From: Pithys albifrons albifrons
Taxonomy: Eukaryota; Chordata; Aves; Passeriformes; Thamnophilidae
Direction of reading: 5' to 3'
NCBI RefSeq assembly: GCF_047495875.1
Contig: NC_092459.1
Location: 95,653,560-95,717,559 of the forward strand
Length of the DNA: 64,000 nt
A program made the position numbers and the translations under genes. Below are positions 36,853 through 50,211 of this stretch, one piece after another (position 1 is the first letter of the stretch; every line of letters starts with the position of its first letter). The notes under the pieces are model-generated. The model was not told the DNA's origin. It saw only the letters and a list, made by a program, of their open reading frames with translations, and made no database searches.

Positions 36853-39764
36853 AATTTGCTTTGCCCTCGCCCAGAACGCCTGTTGTTCCTAGGACATAAA
36901 GATGTGACTGGTATTTTGTACTGTGGGAGGTCTTGGCAATGAGAGGCATCTGTTTGTCCCCTGCCAATGAAAAAGCTTATTAAAAAGAAAAAAAAAAAGA
37001 AGAAGACCTTTTAATGTAAATATCACATAATGATGTATTTCTCAGCAGTTATTTATGTTGAACTTTTTAAACCAAAATGAAAAAAAAATTCCTTTTAATA
37101 TTCAAGCATCAGGTTCTTTAGCATATTATTTTTGCATACAAAAATGGGCAATAAGAAAAATTGCACTTACATTATTTTAAATACCTAGAATGTCACAGTT
37201 AGCTGATGTGTATTATTATAGTTATCTTAGAGAGTTAATTGTGAAAATTAATGAAGAGTTTTCAAGTAAAGGTACAATGAAACAGAAGTTAACAATAGAA
37301 CATATTTAATTTCTAGTTCCTTTAGCAGAAAAATCCTTCAAATACGTTTATTCTGAAAATCCTAACAAGTGGAAGAAATTCTATTATGCTAAACGGAACA
37401 ATCTTTTAATGTGTTCCAAGTGCTGCATGTGGTAATTCTTGTCTTATAAAGCCTTTGTTTTGAAATCCGAATAAGTTTTCAGGGTGCTGCACCAAGTTGT
37501 CTCAGCAGTAATACTTCTGTAGAGGTTTAAGTCCAGCCCCTTTCAGGGTGTGTGGCTTCTTCTGAAAACTGAATGCCCACAAAAATGTGCTTGCATTTAA
37601 AACCAATAAACAAACAAAAATTAATGAACCAGCAGGATTAGCTGAATTGACTTTGATCCCACAAGTTGATGTCTTTGGGTCATCTGTGGGCTGGTGGTTA
37701 ACATGGGGAGAAGAGCTCTCCATGTAGGGGTCCACAGTCATGTGTCATGCCTGTTTTCATCTCACATTTGCGTCAACTGCATTGTCTCTTTTCTTTCCAT
37801 TCATCTCTTAGTTCATGAATGAGACTAAAATGTGGGGTTTTTTTAATTTCCCTCGAGGAAAATGCAGTTTTTTTCTTTATCTCTCTCAAGGAAGCCTGAC
37901 ATGATTATGAATGACATGGAAGCAGTGTTTCTTTCATCAAACTGGCATCACCAGAATGTTTTCATGGCTTCTTATGTGACTAATTTCTTACTAAAAATGT
38001 ATTATTTTATGTGTTTGCTGTGACTTAATTTTTGTAGTTGAAGGTAGGTTGCTACAGTAAATTGCACGTTCACTAGTAGTGGATTTTATGTCTCTTTCAT
38101 AGGCTTCTTTACAGTTTGTATTGTAGCCCCAAGAAACTTATTTCAGAAGAAAATAATTTTTCAAGAATATGTTGTTTAATTTCAACCAGATAAGCACCTT
38201 GAGCCTTATTTCCCTGATTATGTAGCAAACTGTTAAAATAAAGAAGTGTAAATCCTTTCTCTCCCAGAGATTAAAAGGTAGAGTTTACTGTATTGTAAGT
38301 CACAGAGATGAAAAGATCTTGTTTTCAGACAAATACAAAATTTATTTAGACAAAATTAAAATTTAATGGCTAAACCTGTTTAGGTTGAATCAAATTTTTT
38401 TAATTCTTTGAATCACAAAATTTATAGATGTTTTCAGTTCTATGGGCTGTAGCTTATGGAACCCCTAAGAAGGAACTTTCTAAAGGAGTTTGAATGTACC
38501 AGTTTAAACCCTAAATATTCTTAGACTCCTCCTTTTGCAGAAATCATCCCATTTCTGGATCCTAAGCTGGAAGCAGCAAGTGTTTATGTTCCATAAACTT
38601 TAAAGCCTTGAAAAGATTCATAGACAAGCATAAAAGAAATTGATGCTGCAGTATATTTTATTTATTTATCTAGAGATCAAAAAAAACATTGCATCAGTTT
38701 TTTAATGTACCATCTGCATTTCAGACACGAAGCTTATGATAAACTGCAAACACCAGTAGCAGAGCTGCCTGTTGATAGTGTTTTCAAAGCAGTGAAAAAT
38801 GAAAGGAAGGACTTTTAAAGTAGTTAAAGTGTAGAAACTATAGTTTGAGTTGTTAGCCTGTGCATATGTCTGTCAGGTGTCTGCCTATCAGAGCACTCGA
38901 GCTTATGTACTCTTAACTCTAAATATACTGGTAGTCCTAAATGATACAGTATGATCTTGTTTCTCTTTTCTTTTTTTCCATGTCTGTGTTTCTTTTCTGC
39001 TTCACTCTTGTCAGAAATAAATGTTCAAATGCTGTTGACTCTTTCCACAATACAGCCCCCTCAAATTCTACCTTTAACCTCAGATCAGAGGGTTTTATTA
39101 AATGAAAGATGTCCATGAAAGACCTTTGATCACAACCTTTCCCGGACCTGTCCTCCACACAGATACCCATCCCACCCACCTGTTGTGGTTGAGTCTGGAT
39201 GGGTTTCAGAAGCCCTTGGGTAGTGTGTACTCTTTGCTTAGGTTCCTGCTGTCTTCTTAGAACCAGATACCCTCTTCTGGCTCTGTACTCAGCTCATGGA
39301 GGGAGGGAATTTTATTGAATTTTCAGTTGTCCAGGGGCATTTCCTCCAGGGACTGAACAGCTCTCATTTCTGTAGTTATTGCCTACATGGTGGTTGAACC
39401 AAAAGATTTTTTTTTAAAGTCATTTTTATCCTTCATAAGCATAAGAGCAATATGTTTTTTGGGAGAAAATAATAAAAACTCTAACACCCCTTGTCACTTC
39501 TTTATTCAAGCAGATTGATTTCAAATGTTTTTTTTGCTGCTTCCAGTGTTGAGGCTCTTAAAGATTCCATTTACTTCAGATGAACAGTTTTATAGGGACC
39601 TAGAACTTATCTAGCCTGGTTGCATCTGAATGACAGCTTTAGTCTTAGAAAGACTGGCAGATATGACTCATTAGTCAGTCCTGCTGAAGAGCTGTTTGCA
39701 TAATTCTTCCAGACTGTAATCTCAAGAAGCAAAGAAAAGCCTTCTTCTTGTATGCGTATTTATA

Positions 39765-39782
39765 CATACATATATATGTATG
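39765..39782. repeat. Perfect 18-bp AT-rich palindrome
   Basis: CATACATATATATGTATG reads identically on both strands and sits in a TA/CA dinucleotide-rich patch. It is most likely a microsatellite-derived palindrome. Confidence 0.85.
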
Positions 39783-42160
39783 CACACACTGAGAATTTAT
39801 ATACATATAAGCCCATGAGGTTTGTAATGTGTATTTAGAAATAGTGTTCTTCAATATGTTTCTACATGTTTTTTCATTCAGTTACATTATGAAAGAGGGT
39901 GAAAAGGGATCCTCGATTCTTACACATGAGGTAGTAGTCTCCAATGTAGAGTACAGCCATATGTTATACAATTTGAAAATAATAACAAGGAGTCACAGAA
40001 TTATAATACAAACATCATTGGAATCATCAAGGCCCCAAAGCATGTACTTTTGGAGGTGAGAGTTGTTCGCTAAGTGATAAAAGCATCCTGGTGTGCCTCT
40101 GAACCTAAGAACTAGGATTTCCATTGTTTGTAAACCAAAGCTGAAATAGAAGCACATGATTTGTGCAGTAGCTGGGGCCATACGAGAAATATCTTTATAT
40201 TGTAAAGTGAGAGTGCCCTTGTCAAATGGCAGCAGAACAATGAAGGAAAAAATCCAGGCTGAGAAAAGTTTTCAGAAAATTTGAGGCATATCTGACTTTT
40301 TGACATCACTTTGTAAATGATTGCTGGGAAGCAAGCATAAGCTAACTCCTGACAAGCTGGGTAGTAAAAGAAAGCACACTCTGAATTTTATCAGAAGCAC
40401 AATTCAAGGTGCTTCTATTTTAATCTTTTGATAGAAGAGCTGAGTGTTGTCTTACATTATTTCTTAAAAGTGAAGTGACTGGAAGATGGCACAAAAACAT
40501 GTATTCAGAGCCTGGTGTGGAAAAAGGAGATGAGCATTGGAGTGACAGGTTTGACACATACTTATTTCCACCTGATTTCCATGTGAGACAACAGTTGACT
40601 ACCACAGGCTAACCTTCACTCTTTATAACCTCTCCTTATTTCCCCTGGGTCTCTGGAGACCCCTGCTTAGGGAATGCAGCTCTGTGGCTTTTGTCAGTCA
40701 TTTCTATTGACCCTTGCAGGGTCAGAAGATCAGAGGATGAAATCCCTGACCTTGAATTGTCTTCTGCTTTCACAAAATGACTGTGCTGTTTGAAAGACAG
40801 TTTTATCTCTTGTTTTGACAGAAGTCACAATATTCTGTGTCTTAATCTGCAAAGGGTAGATCAGCATGGCCCCTACAGACAGAAGCCTGCATGAACACAG
40901 GGATATGATAATTCAAAATCTGTACAATTTAGCTAAAAGAAGGTGTTTCTAAATTATATAGGAAATGAAAAACTGACATTCAATTAAAATGTGATTTGTA
41001 TTGTCACTCTTCCCCATGTTCTGATTTCAAGCAAAAACATTGTGGTGTGAAAGAGATGCTTACGTGTTTTTGGAGCTTTCAAAATTTTATGTCAATTCTC
41101 TTCATTATAAAAAATAGGCCTAATTTTCCACCATCATAAAGACATTTTAAGAAGAAAAACTTCTATTGTACACATGCAATATTATTCTTAAAATCATGGC
41201 ACTTAGAGGCCTTGATTGTGTGCCTTGTGCTGGTTGACCACTTCTATGCTTAGTCCTCAGTCATCTCATATGAGACAAATACCAGACAAAAGCTCTGGAA
41301 GAAGGTAAGGCAAGTGAAGTAATGATATAGTTTAAGAATTTAAACTGTCCATATCCCTATTCTAATGCTGCCCAGTCCTGTACTGCTGGAGCAAAACTGA
41401 TTTTTAAGTCAGAATTTAGTTTGTATATGGAATTAAAAAAAAGAGAAAAACTAGACAAAATGTCCCTGAGGAGGTCAGTTGACTTTAATACCACAAAATG
41501 ATTTTTATAAGTTCAGAAGTTCCCTTGTTAAGATCACACAAAATGTTTAAATGCTGCCACATATGATGACTGTACAGATTATATAGAGTTTTCATGACTC
41601 TGCTTCAAGATTCAAAGTGCACAATTACTGTCACTGTTGTGTCAGGTGGAATAAGCCAAAGGTCTGAAGTGACAGCAAGAAGTTAGGAAGGAAGAAAATG
41701 TGTCAAACTTACGACAAACAAAGTGGTTGTGCTTGCTCCAGTAGCAAGGCATCACTCAAGAAAGAAGCTGAAGACCACTAATAAAAGTCTCAGAGAGTTG
41801 ACTCTGACAGCACTGGCAGTGAATAATAGCATGTTACTTGAAGGCTGAGGCCTGTAGTGGAAACTAGCTGTATGTGTCTGGGTTTTTAGTCCAGGGTAGG
41901 GAAGTGTTAACACCCAGTATTCTAGGCAAATTTGTGCAGTGGACACAGGAAGAAGGTGCTACTCTGAAATCAGTGCCCTGAAATGTACATATGTTAGGAA
42001 TTAACACCATACATTATTTTCTTTTAAAATTATTCATGGGAGTAGTATTAGATGAGGACAAAACAAACAAGGAAAGTTGTCCTCTGATCCCAAGAACTGA
42101 AAATGCAGTTACCTTTCTTGGAAAATCTACAGGTAACCTTCAAAGACTTTATGACACAGT

Positions 42161-42184
42161 AGTGTTGATCTCAGTGTTGATCTC
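42161..42184. repeat. 12-bp perfect tandem duplication
   Basis: AGTGTTGATCTC is repeated twice head to tail within KCNK2 intron 2. This is slippage-type variation with no evident function. Confidence 0.9.
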
Positions 42185-45171
42185 ACCTGTCATCCTTGTT
42201 ATTGAGGAAGATTTTCAAAAGACCCTGAAGGAAAATAATGCAGCAGCTTTGTTAGGATTTAAGTCTTGCTTCTCCCAAACATGTTTACAGTGCAGAAGAA
42301 AGCATAATACTGTGTGTTTGGAAACAATAACTTGTGATGATGAAGTAATCATATGACCCTTTATGACTAAAACTATGTTTAAAACAACCAATACGGTAAA
42401 TCAGTCAATGTACAAAGAAAGTCAATTGGAAATACTGCCAATAAAAATTACCTATATGCAATATTCAAGAGATTTGTTTAAATTGTTGACTATATTATTT
42501 AATAAGAAAGAGTCTTTAATTTGGGAAAAAAGAGGAAGCTGATGGGTCTGTAAGATCATTAATTTCTTTAAGGAGACAAATTAGAAATTACTATTTAAGT
42601 GTTTCTTATAACAGAAGAACTTAGAAAATTACTTTGAAGCACACACAAACTCTGAAAAGGAAAATACTTTTTAAATAATCTACAAGTAATTTGCAGAAAT
42701 TACTGCCACAGAATGACTTGGCTTCCAAAATACAAGTGATCTCCAAAAGTAGTTAGATTAATTAGCCCATGATGCAGATGCAGCCTCCTACTCAGAAATT
42801 CCTTAAAAGTATACCTAGTCAGAATTTAGGAGACTATCACTGAAGGCAGCCCTGATTCTTTTCCTAATTGGCAGTTAGATAAAATCAGAGACATAATAAC
42901 AGCAGTTAATTGTCTTTTGTAGCCTTCTGTTGTGCTTTGGGCAGTTTTGGGTTAAGTTGTATTGTTTTTCCTGGTAGTCTGTAGGTGCAGTATGGAAATG
43001 CAGGGCTGTAATGGATGTTTGAGCAGTCTAGATTGACACACCTTTCATATAAAAGATGTTGAGGTACTACAGCTGCAAAAATGTGCAATGATGAAAAGCC
43101 CTGAAAACATTTTACATCTGGATCTGTATAAAACTTGTCTTGCTAGACTGTCTAAACAGATGCATTGCTTTGGGTAGCGCACTCATCTAGTACAAGAAAT
43201 TATAATAAAACATGCGTGGTCCCCAAAAATTATACTGACCCAGTACTATATAATATGATGCCCCACTGAAAGCATGTTCCCATTTTTAGGTACAAGAACT
43301 TGTGATGGAAGTTCTTTGTCCACTGAATTTTAATGGTACTCAAAATATATTCAGTGGGTACTGTATAATGCAGCACACTGGGGTTTGTAAGTCAGAGGAA
43401 TATCTGTGATGTGTAAATGATAAAATCAATACAAGGGGTGGTTTTCACATGCTTCTTAGTCTGATGTGTCCCTTCCTTAACTGATGGAAACAGCTGTCAG
43501 TATCAGTGCTGCTGTATTTGTCATCGCCAAGTTGGACATAATATACAAATGTAGAAGAAGCTTTATTCTTCTAGCCCAAAAGAAAACTAAACTCTCTTCC
43601 CTCTCCCTTTCCCCATCCTTTCCCCCTCAGTCAAACTGAAAATTCCACATCTTTGATGTCTGCCTTTCTAGTTTAAAAAAAAACCAACAACAACACACAC
43701 ACAAGAAAAATAAAAATAAAATTAAAGCATTTTAAAGTATATGTCAAAATATCCCAGCTGGCTCTCTGTTGACAACCCTGGATGGTGGAAATGGCTTAGG
43801 TGTGGCAGCAAGTTCCCTATGGCTATGGAGATGCAGCTGTGAGCTTTAAAGTGGTTGCTTTGTGCATCTGGGTTTTGGGAATGGCAAACTGGAAATGGAG
43901 GATTTAAGTTGAGATCCCATCATGGGAAGTCAATGGCCTGATTAATCCAGCATTGGTACTTTGTAATTTCTGTCCAATACAAGTAACATCTATGGACACT
44001 GTTTAGTAACAAAAATGTTTTAATTTGCAAACTATCAATGTCTCTTGGGACTGAAAAATTATTGCTACTCTACAATAGAGTTCCTCTGCAACAGGCTGCC
44101 CACATGGAAAATGGTTCTGGTCTGCCCTATTGCTGAGTATATTTATGTAAGTAATGGTTGTTGGAGAACTCACCAAGCTAAAACTATTAAAGTGCTCTTT
44201 CAATCTGTGGTATTGCTGCCTCTGTTCTTTTGTTAGACACCAATTATTATTATAAGGATCATGATTATGAATAAATCCTGTTTTAAAGTTTCAGAATGAA
44301 ATGATAACTTGTATGTCTTGAAATATTTATTGCAAGCTTAAAAATACTTTTTCTTGATGTGTACCATTTAACTCAATTGCCAGTACAGGAATTGCAATAG
44401 GGATGTAACTAAACAGGAATATGTTTTGTGGTAAGAATTTACAGTAGGTGACACTACTGATATAGGAAATGTATCATATTTCTCCAGACTATGGAAATGT
44501 CACTGCTGGCAAGTTTGTTTATTTTAGCTGCTAGAACTGAATTTTTCAAGAACCATATTTATGAAATAAGTAGTTGTATAAACTCAGAGATATGTTTTCG
44601 ATGTTTGACTCAGAATTTTTTGATACTATAGTGAAAGTTTTGTAACTCTAAGAGTAATTTCTTTAATTATTGAATTACATGTTATAAAAAAGTGTCTTCA
44701 TTAGTTGGAGTCAATTTGATTCAGAACAATGCATGGGCAATTTTTCTTGGTGTTCTAAAATGACTGTTTTGAAGAAATCCACTTGCTTGCCTAACTCAAT
44801 AGAGGAAAATTTGGGGAAACTTTTATTATTAATTTTGTCTAATGCATGTTTTTCTTCACTAAGTAGTTGCAGCAGTAAAAATAATTGTGTTTGCCATCTA
44901 TCTAAGGTGATAATGCTACTGATATTGTGCATTTTGCATTCTCCCTAAAGGTCTAAAATTTGCAGCTCTGCTGTGGTGCTGAAATGCCTGGGGTGTCTGT
45001 TGAAGATTAAATTGTGGCCTGACTGAATGATAGAGCTTGAACAAACAAGATAGATAGATCCTCTTCTCTTTTATTGTTTGCAACAAATAAGTGATTTAAT
45101 CAATTTAGTGTGTAATGTATATGAATATTATTGTTTCATGAATATTGACTAAAATCTTTTTAAACTTGCAG

Positions 45172-45289
45172 CAAGTAGTGGCAGCAATAAATGCAGGAAT
45201 CATACCTTTAAGAAACACATCTGCTCAGATCAGTCACTGGGACTTGGGAAGTTCCTTCTTCTTTGCTGGCACTGTTATTACCACCATAG
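45172..45289 (+). CDS. KCNK2: KCNK2 (TREK-1) exon 3: cap helix end and pore helix 1
   Basis: This exon encodes residues 105-143 and the first base of codon 144. It completes the extracellular cap and enters the first pore domain. The sequence runs [17 protein letters not shown], with the N119-T-S glycosylation sequon, then [16 protein letters not shown] and ITTIG. His126 corresponds to the residue linked to extracellular-pH sensing in mammalian TREK-1, and Gly137 lies in pore helix 1. The exon ends one base into the glycine codon of the first filter, T-I-G(F-G), so the next exon must supply the rest of that codon and F-G. The acceptor is acttgcag|CAA and the donor ATAG|gtagga; the length is 118 bp, phase 0 to phase 1. 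Joined to exon 2 it reads [13 protein letters not shown] without a break, matching the family. Confidence 0.97.
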
Positions 45290-46431
45290 GTAGGACACAG
45301 CTTATTATCTTTTTATAGTAAATGAGCTAAAACTTTTGATTTCCAGTGTGGATATATTTGTTAATGGTAAACCATCCAAATCTTCTGTTTTGAAGTAGAG
45401 TCACTTTTTAGCTGCAGGGGCAGAAATAATAGCTGTCTATAAGGAGCCCTAGCTGAGTGAGTGATTTTTTGGTAGAAAAAATGTTGTTGTATGTGTCTGT
45501 CAAGTGACTAGAAGAGGTTGTGGAAACATTTTCTGGGGGGAATTTGGTCAACTGTATAGTCATAAGTGTTAAATAGGGCATGATTTAAAGCAAATGTGCA
45601 TTAAACCTTGACTGAGATATTTGGAATTTCAAGTCTGTATAATCCCATTTGATATTGTTATTTTATCTAAATTCTGAAACAGCCACTGTCCCTCTGAGCA
45701 GGAGGAAAGAGGAGCAGCATTTCGTATTTCAGTTTCTTCCCTTTGACTACCATACAGTGCACATTAAAAGATGTAATGTGGCTTCCAGCTTACAAAGGGG
45801 TGTTCACAAAGATGGATCAAAATTTGCAGCAAAAGTCACCAGAAAAATAATTAAGAGCTACATTTTGAGAGTAATATATAAGGAGTTGTTAGAATAATTA
45901 CCACTACATAATATTTATATGCCTATTGTGATGGAAAAGTATGTTCTTTTCAAGTGTTGCATGTATCTTTGTTCTTTATGTAGAAGTGCATAAGTACCAT
46001 ATTCTTTGTGTGTTTGAATATATCCATGTCTTTATGTATATGTATAAATATTGTGCCTATGGGCGATATTTTCCACATCTAAAGTAACTGAAACAGGTTT
46101 AGAGAAAAACAACAGTGGAATTCTTACCTCCTTTATTAGTAAGAAATTTAGTGATTTTGTAGTGGTAGGTCTACAAAGTGATAAAAAAATCAAGTATTGA
46201 AAATACAGGTTATACCAAAAAAAGCAAGAACCGTGAAAAGATGGCTTTGTGATCAGTCTTCTACTGTCCTAACATCACTAAACTTTATGTTGTAAGCATC
46301 CATGGTCCTGTAGAAAGTGCCTAATAGTGGTTTCACTTCCCAATAAGGATAAAAATTAACATACAAAAAGTGTTTAATGAATTAAAAGTCCAAAAATTAT
46401 TTGAAGCAGTGGAAAATTTTGTTTCATCATC

Positions 46432-46459
46432 TTTTGTTTTGTTTTGTTTTGTTTTGTTT
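46432..46459. repeat. (TTTTG)n microsatellite
   Basis: About five and a half copies of the pentamer TTTTG occur in a row. On the opposite strand this reads CAAAA. Confidence 0.95.
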
Positions 46460-46798
46460 CTCCAAGTAAAACTAAGGCTTTTCTAAGTTTAAATGCTTCC
46501 TGATTTAATTTATTGACCTGATTCTACCAAAACATTTATGAGTCCTACTTAGAAGAGAACAGGGGATCTGAAAATGCATCCAGGCCTCTGATCTGCTGTC
46601 CCCAAGAGGCAAGATAACCCAATAGGAAATACATTTGAAAATTATTATTTCAGGTAATTTCTGGAAACCAGAGTTGTCAGAAGCAGGTCAAACTAGGCAA
46701 CAGTAAATATTTGTTTCAGGTTTTTTGATAGAAACCTGAGAAAAAATGGGCAAGAAAAACCAACTTCAATAAAATATTTTGGCTTTACAGTAACTGCA

Positions 46799-46944
46799 GG
46801 GTTTTTTTTAATTTTAGTTTTGGTTTGTTTGTTTGTGGTTTGGTTTTTTTTTTTTTTTTGTTTCTGTTTGGTTTGGTTTTGGGTTTTTTTGTTTGTTTTT
46901 ATGCTGGTTTTTTTGTTTTGGTTTTGGTTTTGGTTTTTTTTTTT
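46799..46944. repeat. T/G low-complexity tract
   Basis: About 146 bases are almost entirely T and G on the + strand, made of GTTT, GGTTT and GGTTTT units and long T runs (15 or more T near 46,845). It generates artificial open frames rich in F, V, L and W on the + strand, and K/N/Q/T-rich frames on the - strand. It is not coding. Confidence 0.95.
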
Positions 46945-49900
46945 CTTCATTTTTCTGATGGAAAGCTCCCAGTCAGCTGCAGTTTTGAGCATTGTTTCTT
47001 AGGGTCCAAGGACAACCTGCTTCACACAGTGTGTGAAAGCTGTGGTGTGGCTGGCATTGTCTTACTGCTGTGAACCATCTTCCCCACAGTTCACGGGGCT
47101 TGTGGTGTGACAGCAGGTGGAGCTGCGCTGAAAAACACTTGAAAATGTGACTTCCCTGGGAAAATGATAAGTCTAACAGTTGGGTGTGCTTTCCTGTATT
47201 CTTTGGAATAATATTTGCCATTAAGTGATTTTGTGTTCAGAACAGTATCTTTTTGTATATGAGTAACATTTTGAAAATGAAGGCATTCCTTCCTGTTGGG
47301 GGAATATGTTAATAATATAAGTTAATATTTTAATTTCTCAAGAGAGTCAAAATACGATTTATAAACATCTCCACAGAGTTGCCACAAGTTTCAGCCAAAT
47401 GCTACAGATATTCTTCATGAACAAAGACAGAACCTTATAAATTCAATAAAACAACTTTAGAGAAATAATTTGTAAATGAGGTTTGATAAATAAGAATAAA
47501 AATTATAAATATTATGTCCTTTAGTCTATATACCTTAAGAAGCACTTGAATAGATGAAAAGGGTTTACTACTGTTTAAAGAAAATGATAGCTTTCTAAGT
47601 GTTGCAGCAGATTCTGTAGCTTTCCAAACCTCTTATTACTATAATTTTACCTTATCATTTAGCCCACACTCTTGCTGCTGATACTTTAGCATCTAAGACT
47701 CTCAAATGGAGCCAATATTCTATTTATGAAATGAGTTTTCCAAACCTCTCTTTAATGAAAGCAAAGCCTTTCTTTGTTGACAGTAGCACTTGCATCCCAC
47801 AAATACTTGTTTTCTGGGGAGAGAGGATAATAAATAAAGCCTTAAGCATTTGCCTAAGCAAAAAGTTATTGTTTTGCAGTTACTGTTATTGTAACCCAGT
47901 AGTGGTAAACATCGAAATGAAAAATCTTGACTCTATTTTGGTGGCTGTTGGCAGCAGACCAGAAGCATCTTCTGGATCTCCTTTAGGTTACTGAAAGGCA
48001 CTCTGTGGGTGACATGTGTATCTACTGAGTTTCAAAGTCAGCTCAAAAAAGCAGAGACAACACTACAGAAAATGTCTCAATATTTATTTAACATTTTTAA
48101 CATTCTTATATAATCCTTCATGCTATCCAATAAATGTTTCAGTGCCTAATATAAAATTAATCAAATCAGTTTTAATAGAATAAAATCTGTCATACTGCTA
48201 CTACATCAAACAATTTCACAAGGCTTTTTTTGGAACAGATCCTCTGTTTTAGTTTTGTATTTACTACTGTGTTAGAGCATAGAACTTATTTCAGGAAAGG
48301 CTATCACTGATTATAGGTTTGACTGGCTTAGCTAAGTATTCTTCCTTGTGGATATATTTCTAGAACAAAGATGCCTCATCTAAATAAAGAAATGTGAAAG
48401 AATATGAAATCTAAAGAATGAAATATTAGTTGGTGCGTATGGAATGGTTTCAGAGTGCCTGAGAGGGAAAAGGGTAACAGAGTCAAATATCTATGAAAAA
48501 TATTGTTGCATTGTTCCCTGGGTTACTGTGAATGGTGTGAGGAACAATAGAACTTGTTTTTATCTACCTGAAAATGCCACTGGCCAATCAGTTCTGTTCT
48601 AAGACCACATGTCCAAAGGAAAAAAAAAAGAGGTTTGGAAAGAAAAGCAAGAAAGAAAGGTAACTGAATCAAAGCTGGAGTTGGTGCTGAGGAGGAGGGG
48701 AAAATAATCTTTATGTCATCTCTTTTTTATTCTTAGAGCTCATTGTTTGCACTCTGCATGATTTTTAACCTCTAGGTGATTTCTTTCAGTAGGTAGCTTA
48801 ACTTAGAAATGGGCATATAGACACAACCTGTTCGTAACCCAGTTCCCTCCAAACAACTTATATTTTAGGGGCCCAGAAAGTTTTATATTGAGAACAGGGT
48901 AGAAAAGGAGACTTGTTATCCTGCAAGCTTGAGACCTGTATCTAGAAAAAATGAAAAAAACCAAAGTCGCCGTGCCTTGAGTTCAGCAGTTGTTTTCCCA
49001 AATGACTGGTGTCTCAGCACATAAAAAATGTAGTGCCTACTGTAATATCAGAAAATGCATGACAAGAACCTCTACTAGACTGCTATGGCTCCTAATCTGA
49101 AATAGCTGCATTATTTCCACTGTTACTCCAGCCAGTCTATAATGGCTTTTTCAAGCACTGGAAGTAGTCGTGTAGTGGGAAGAGTATTTATTCAGCCTCC
49201 TAGAAGATGGAGAATTTTGGATCATAGTTGTGAGCATGCTGTGAGTGCCAACCCCACTGGCAGCTGTGGTTTGCCAGGGTGCATACTTTCAAACAGAGCT
49301 TTTTCTGCATGAGGGTGAGCTCACAGACTCCTTCAGCACCTTAGCACTCGAGGATACAATGCAGCCATATGGATGTCCAAATCCAGTAGTTCCTAATAAC
49401 TGTGTCTACAAATTAAAAAAGGGAGAACAAATTTCTTTTTATCCTTTTCCACTTTTGTTTTCACCAGCCTTTGATTTTCAAATCCAAACTTCTCACGTGC
49501 ACTGGAAACTGAACCTCTCGAGAAGTTCACTCATGACTAAAGTCTTTAATTTAGATTCATGAAGGTGGTTATGGCAATATGGTTATAATTTTTTTGGTTC
49601 AAAAACCTAACAATCATTATTGAAGAGTGCAAAGGAATGTAAATAGTTTCTTAAAAAAATAGAAAAGAAAAAGGAAGCAAATGGTAAATATTGCTTTTTT
49701 GGGGAAGAGCTGTGAAAAGCAAGCAGCAAAGATGCTGAAAAATATGATATTTTTGACTAGAAATTTGAATTTAATTTGTCAATTTTAATGCTGCAATTAG
49801 TTATGTAGCTTCAAATGCAATTTAGCTGTAAGAAATCCTTCCTTCTGTTATTTTCCCACTGCCGGGATACAAGGTTTGGTTGTGAAGGCAGCATATTTTA

Positions 49901-50196
49901 AAAAGTCTTATTACATTACTTATTGATTTGAAACAATAATAAAATCCTGCTGTTAAAATTGTCACTTCTGGCACCAGTTCACTGCATTTTTGAAATATAA
50001 TGTAACAGAATAATGTGTGGATAACTAAAATATACCAAATATGTTTGATGTTATAAAAAGACAAATATTGTTTTTCATCAGAGGTGTTACCTATTAAATC
50101 AGATAATCATAAATATAAAAGTTGCAAATGACATTGAAAAATTTATTCCCTTAGTTCAGAAAAGAAAGAAGCATCACATACTTATGTTAGAACAGC

Positions 50197-50211
50197 TTTT
50201 TTTTTTTTTTT
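50197..50211. repeat. Poly-T homopolymer (15 T)
   Basis: There is an uninterrupted run of 15 T in KCNK2 intron 3, without an adjacent retroposon body that I recognise. Confidence 0.9.

Larger units (their letters stand above)
32235..45171 (+). other. KCNK2: KCNK2 intron 2 (12.9 kb)
   Basis: The intron is bounded by gtaatc at 32,235 and an acceptor ending ttgcag at 45,171, with a TTGACTAA branch-like word about 20-30 bases before the acceptor. No exon of another gene was recognised. The interior is AT-rich, with short chance frames (the longest is 121 codons at 41,991-42,356, without known motifs). Separately listed items are a 75-bp inverted repeat at 36.8 kb, an AT palindrome at 39.77 kb and a 12-bp duplication at 42.16 kb. 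Confidence 0.93.

Noticed and set aside
39985..40035. Possible degenerate CR1 tail (CACAGAATTATAAT...GGAATCATCAAGG)
   Set aside because: It shares only short words with the CR1 tail and lacks the GGTTGGAAAAGAC segment; too weak to call.
41991..42356. 121-codon open frame in intron 2
   Set aside because: It has no family resemblance, contains a slippage-type 12-bp duplication and has no splice or promoter context.
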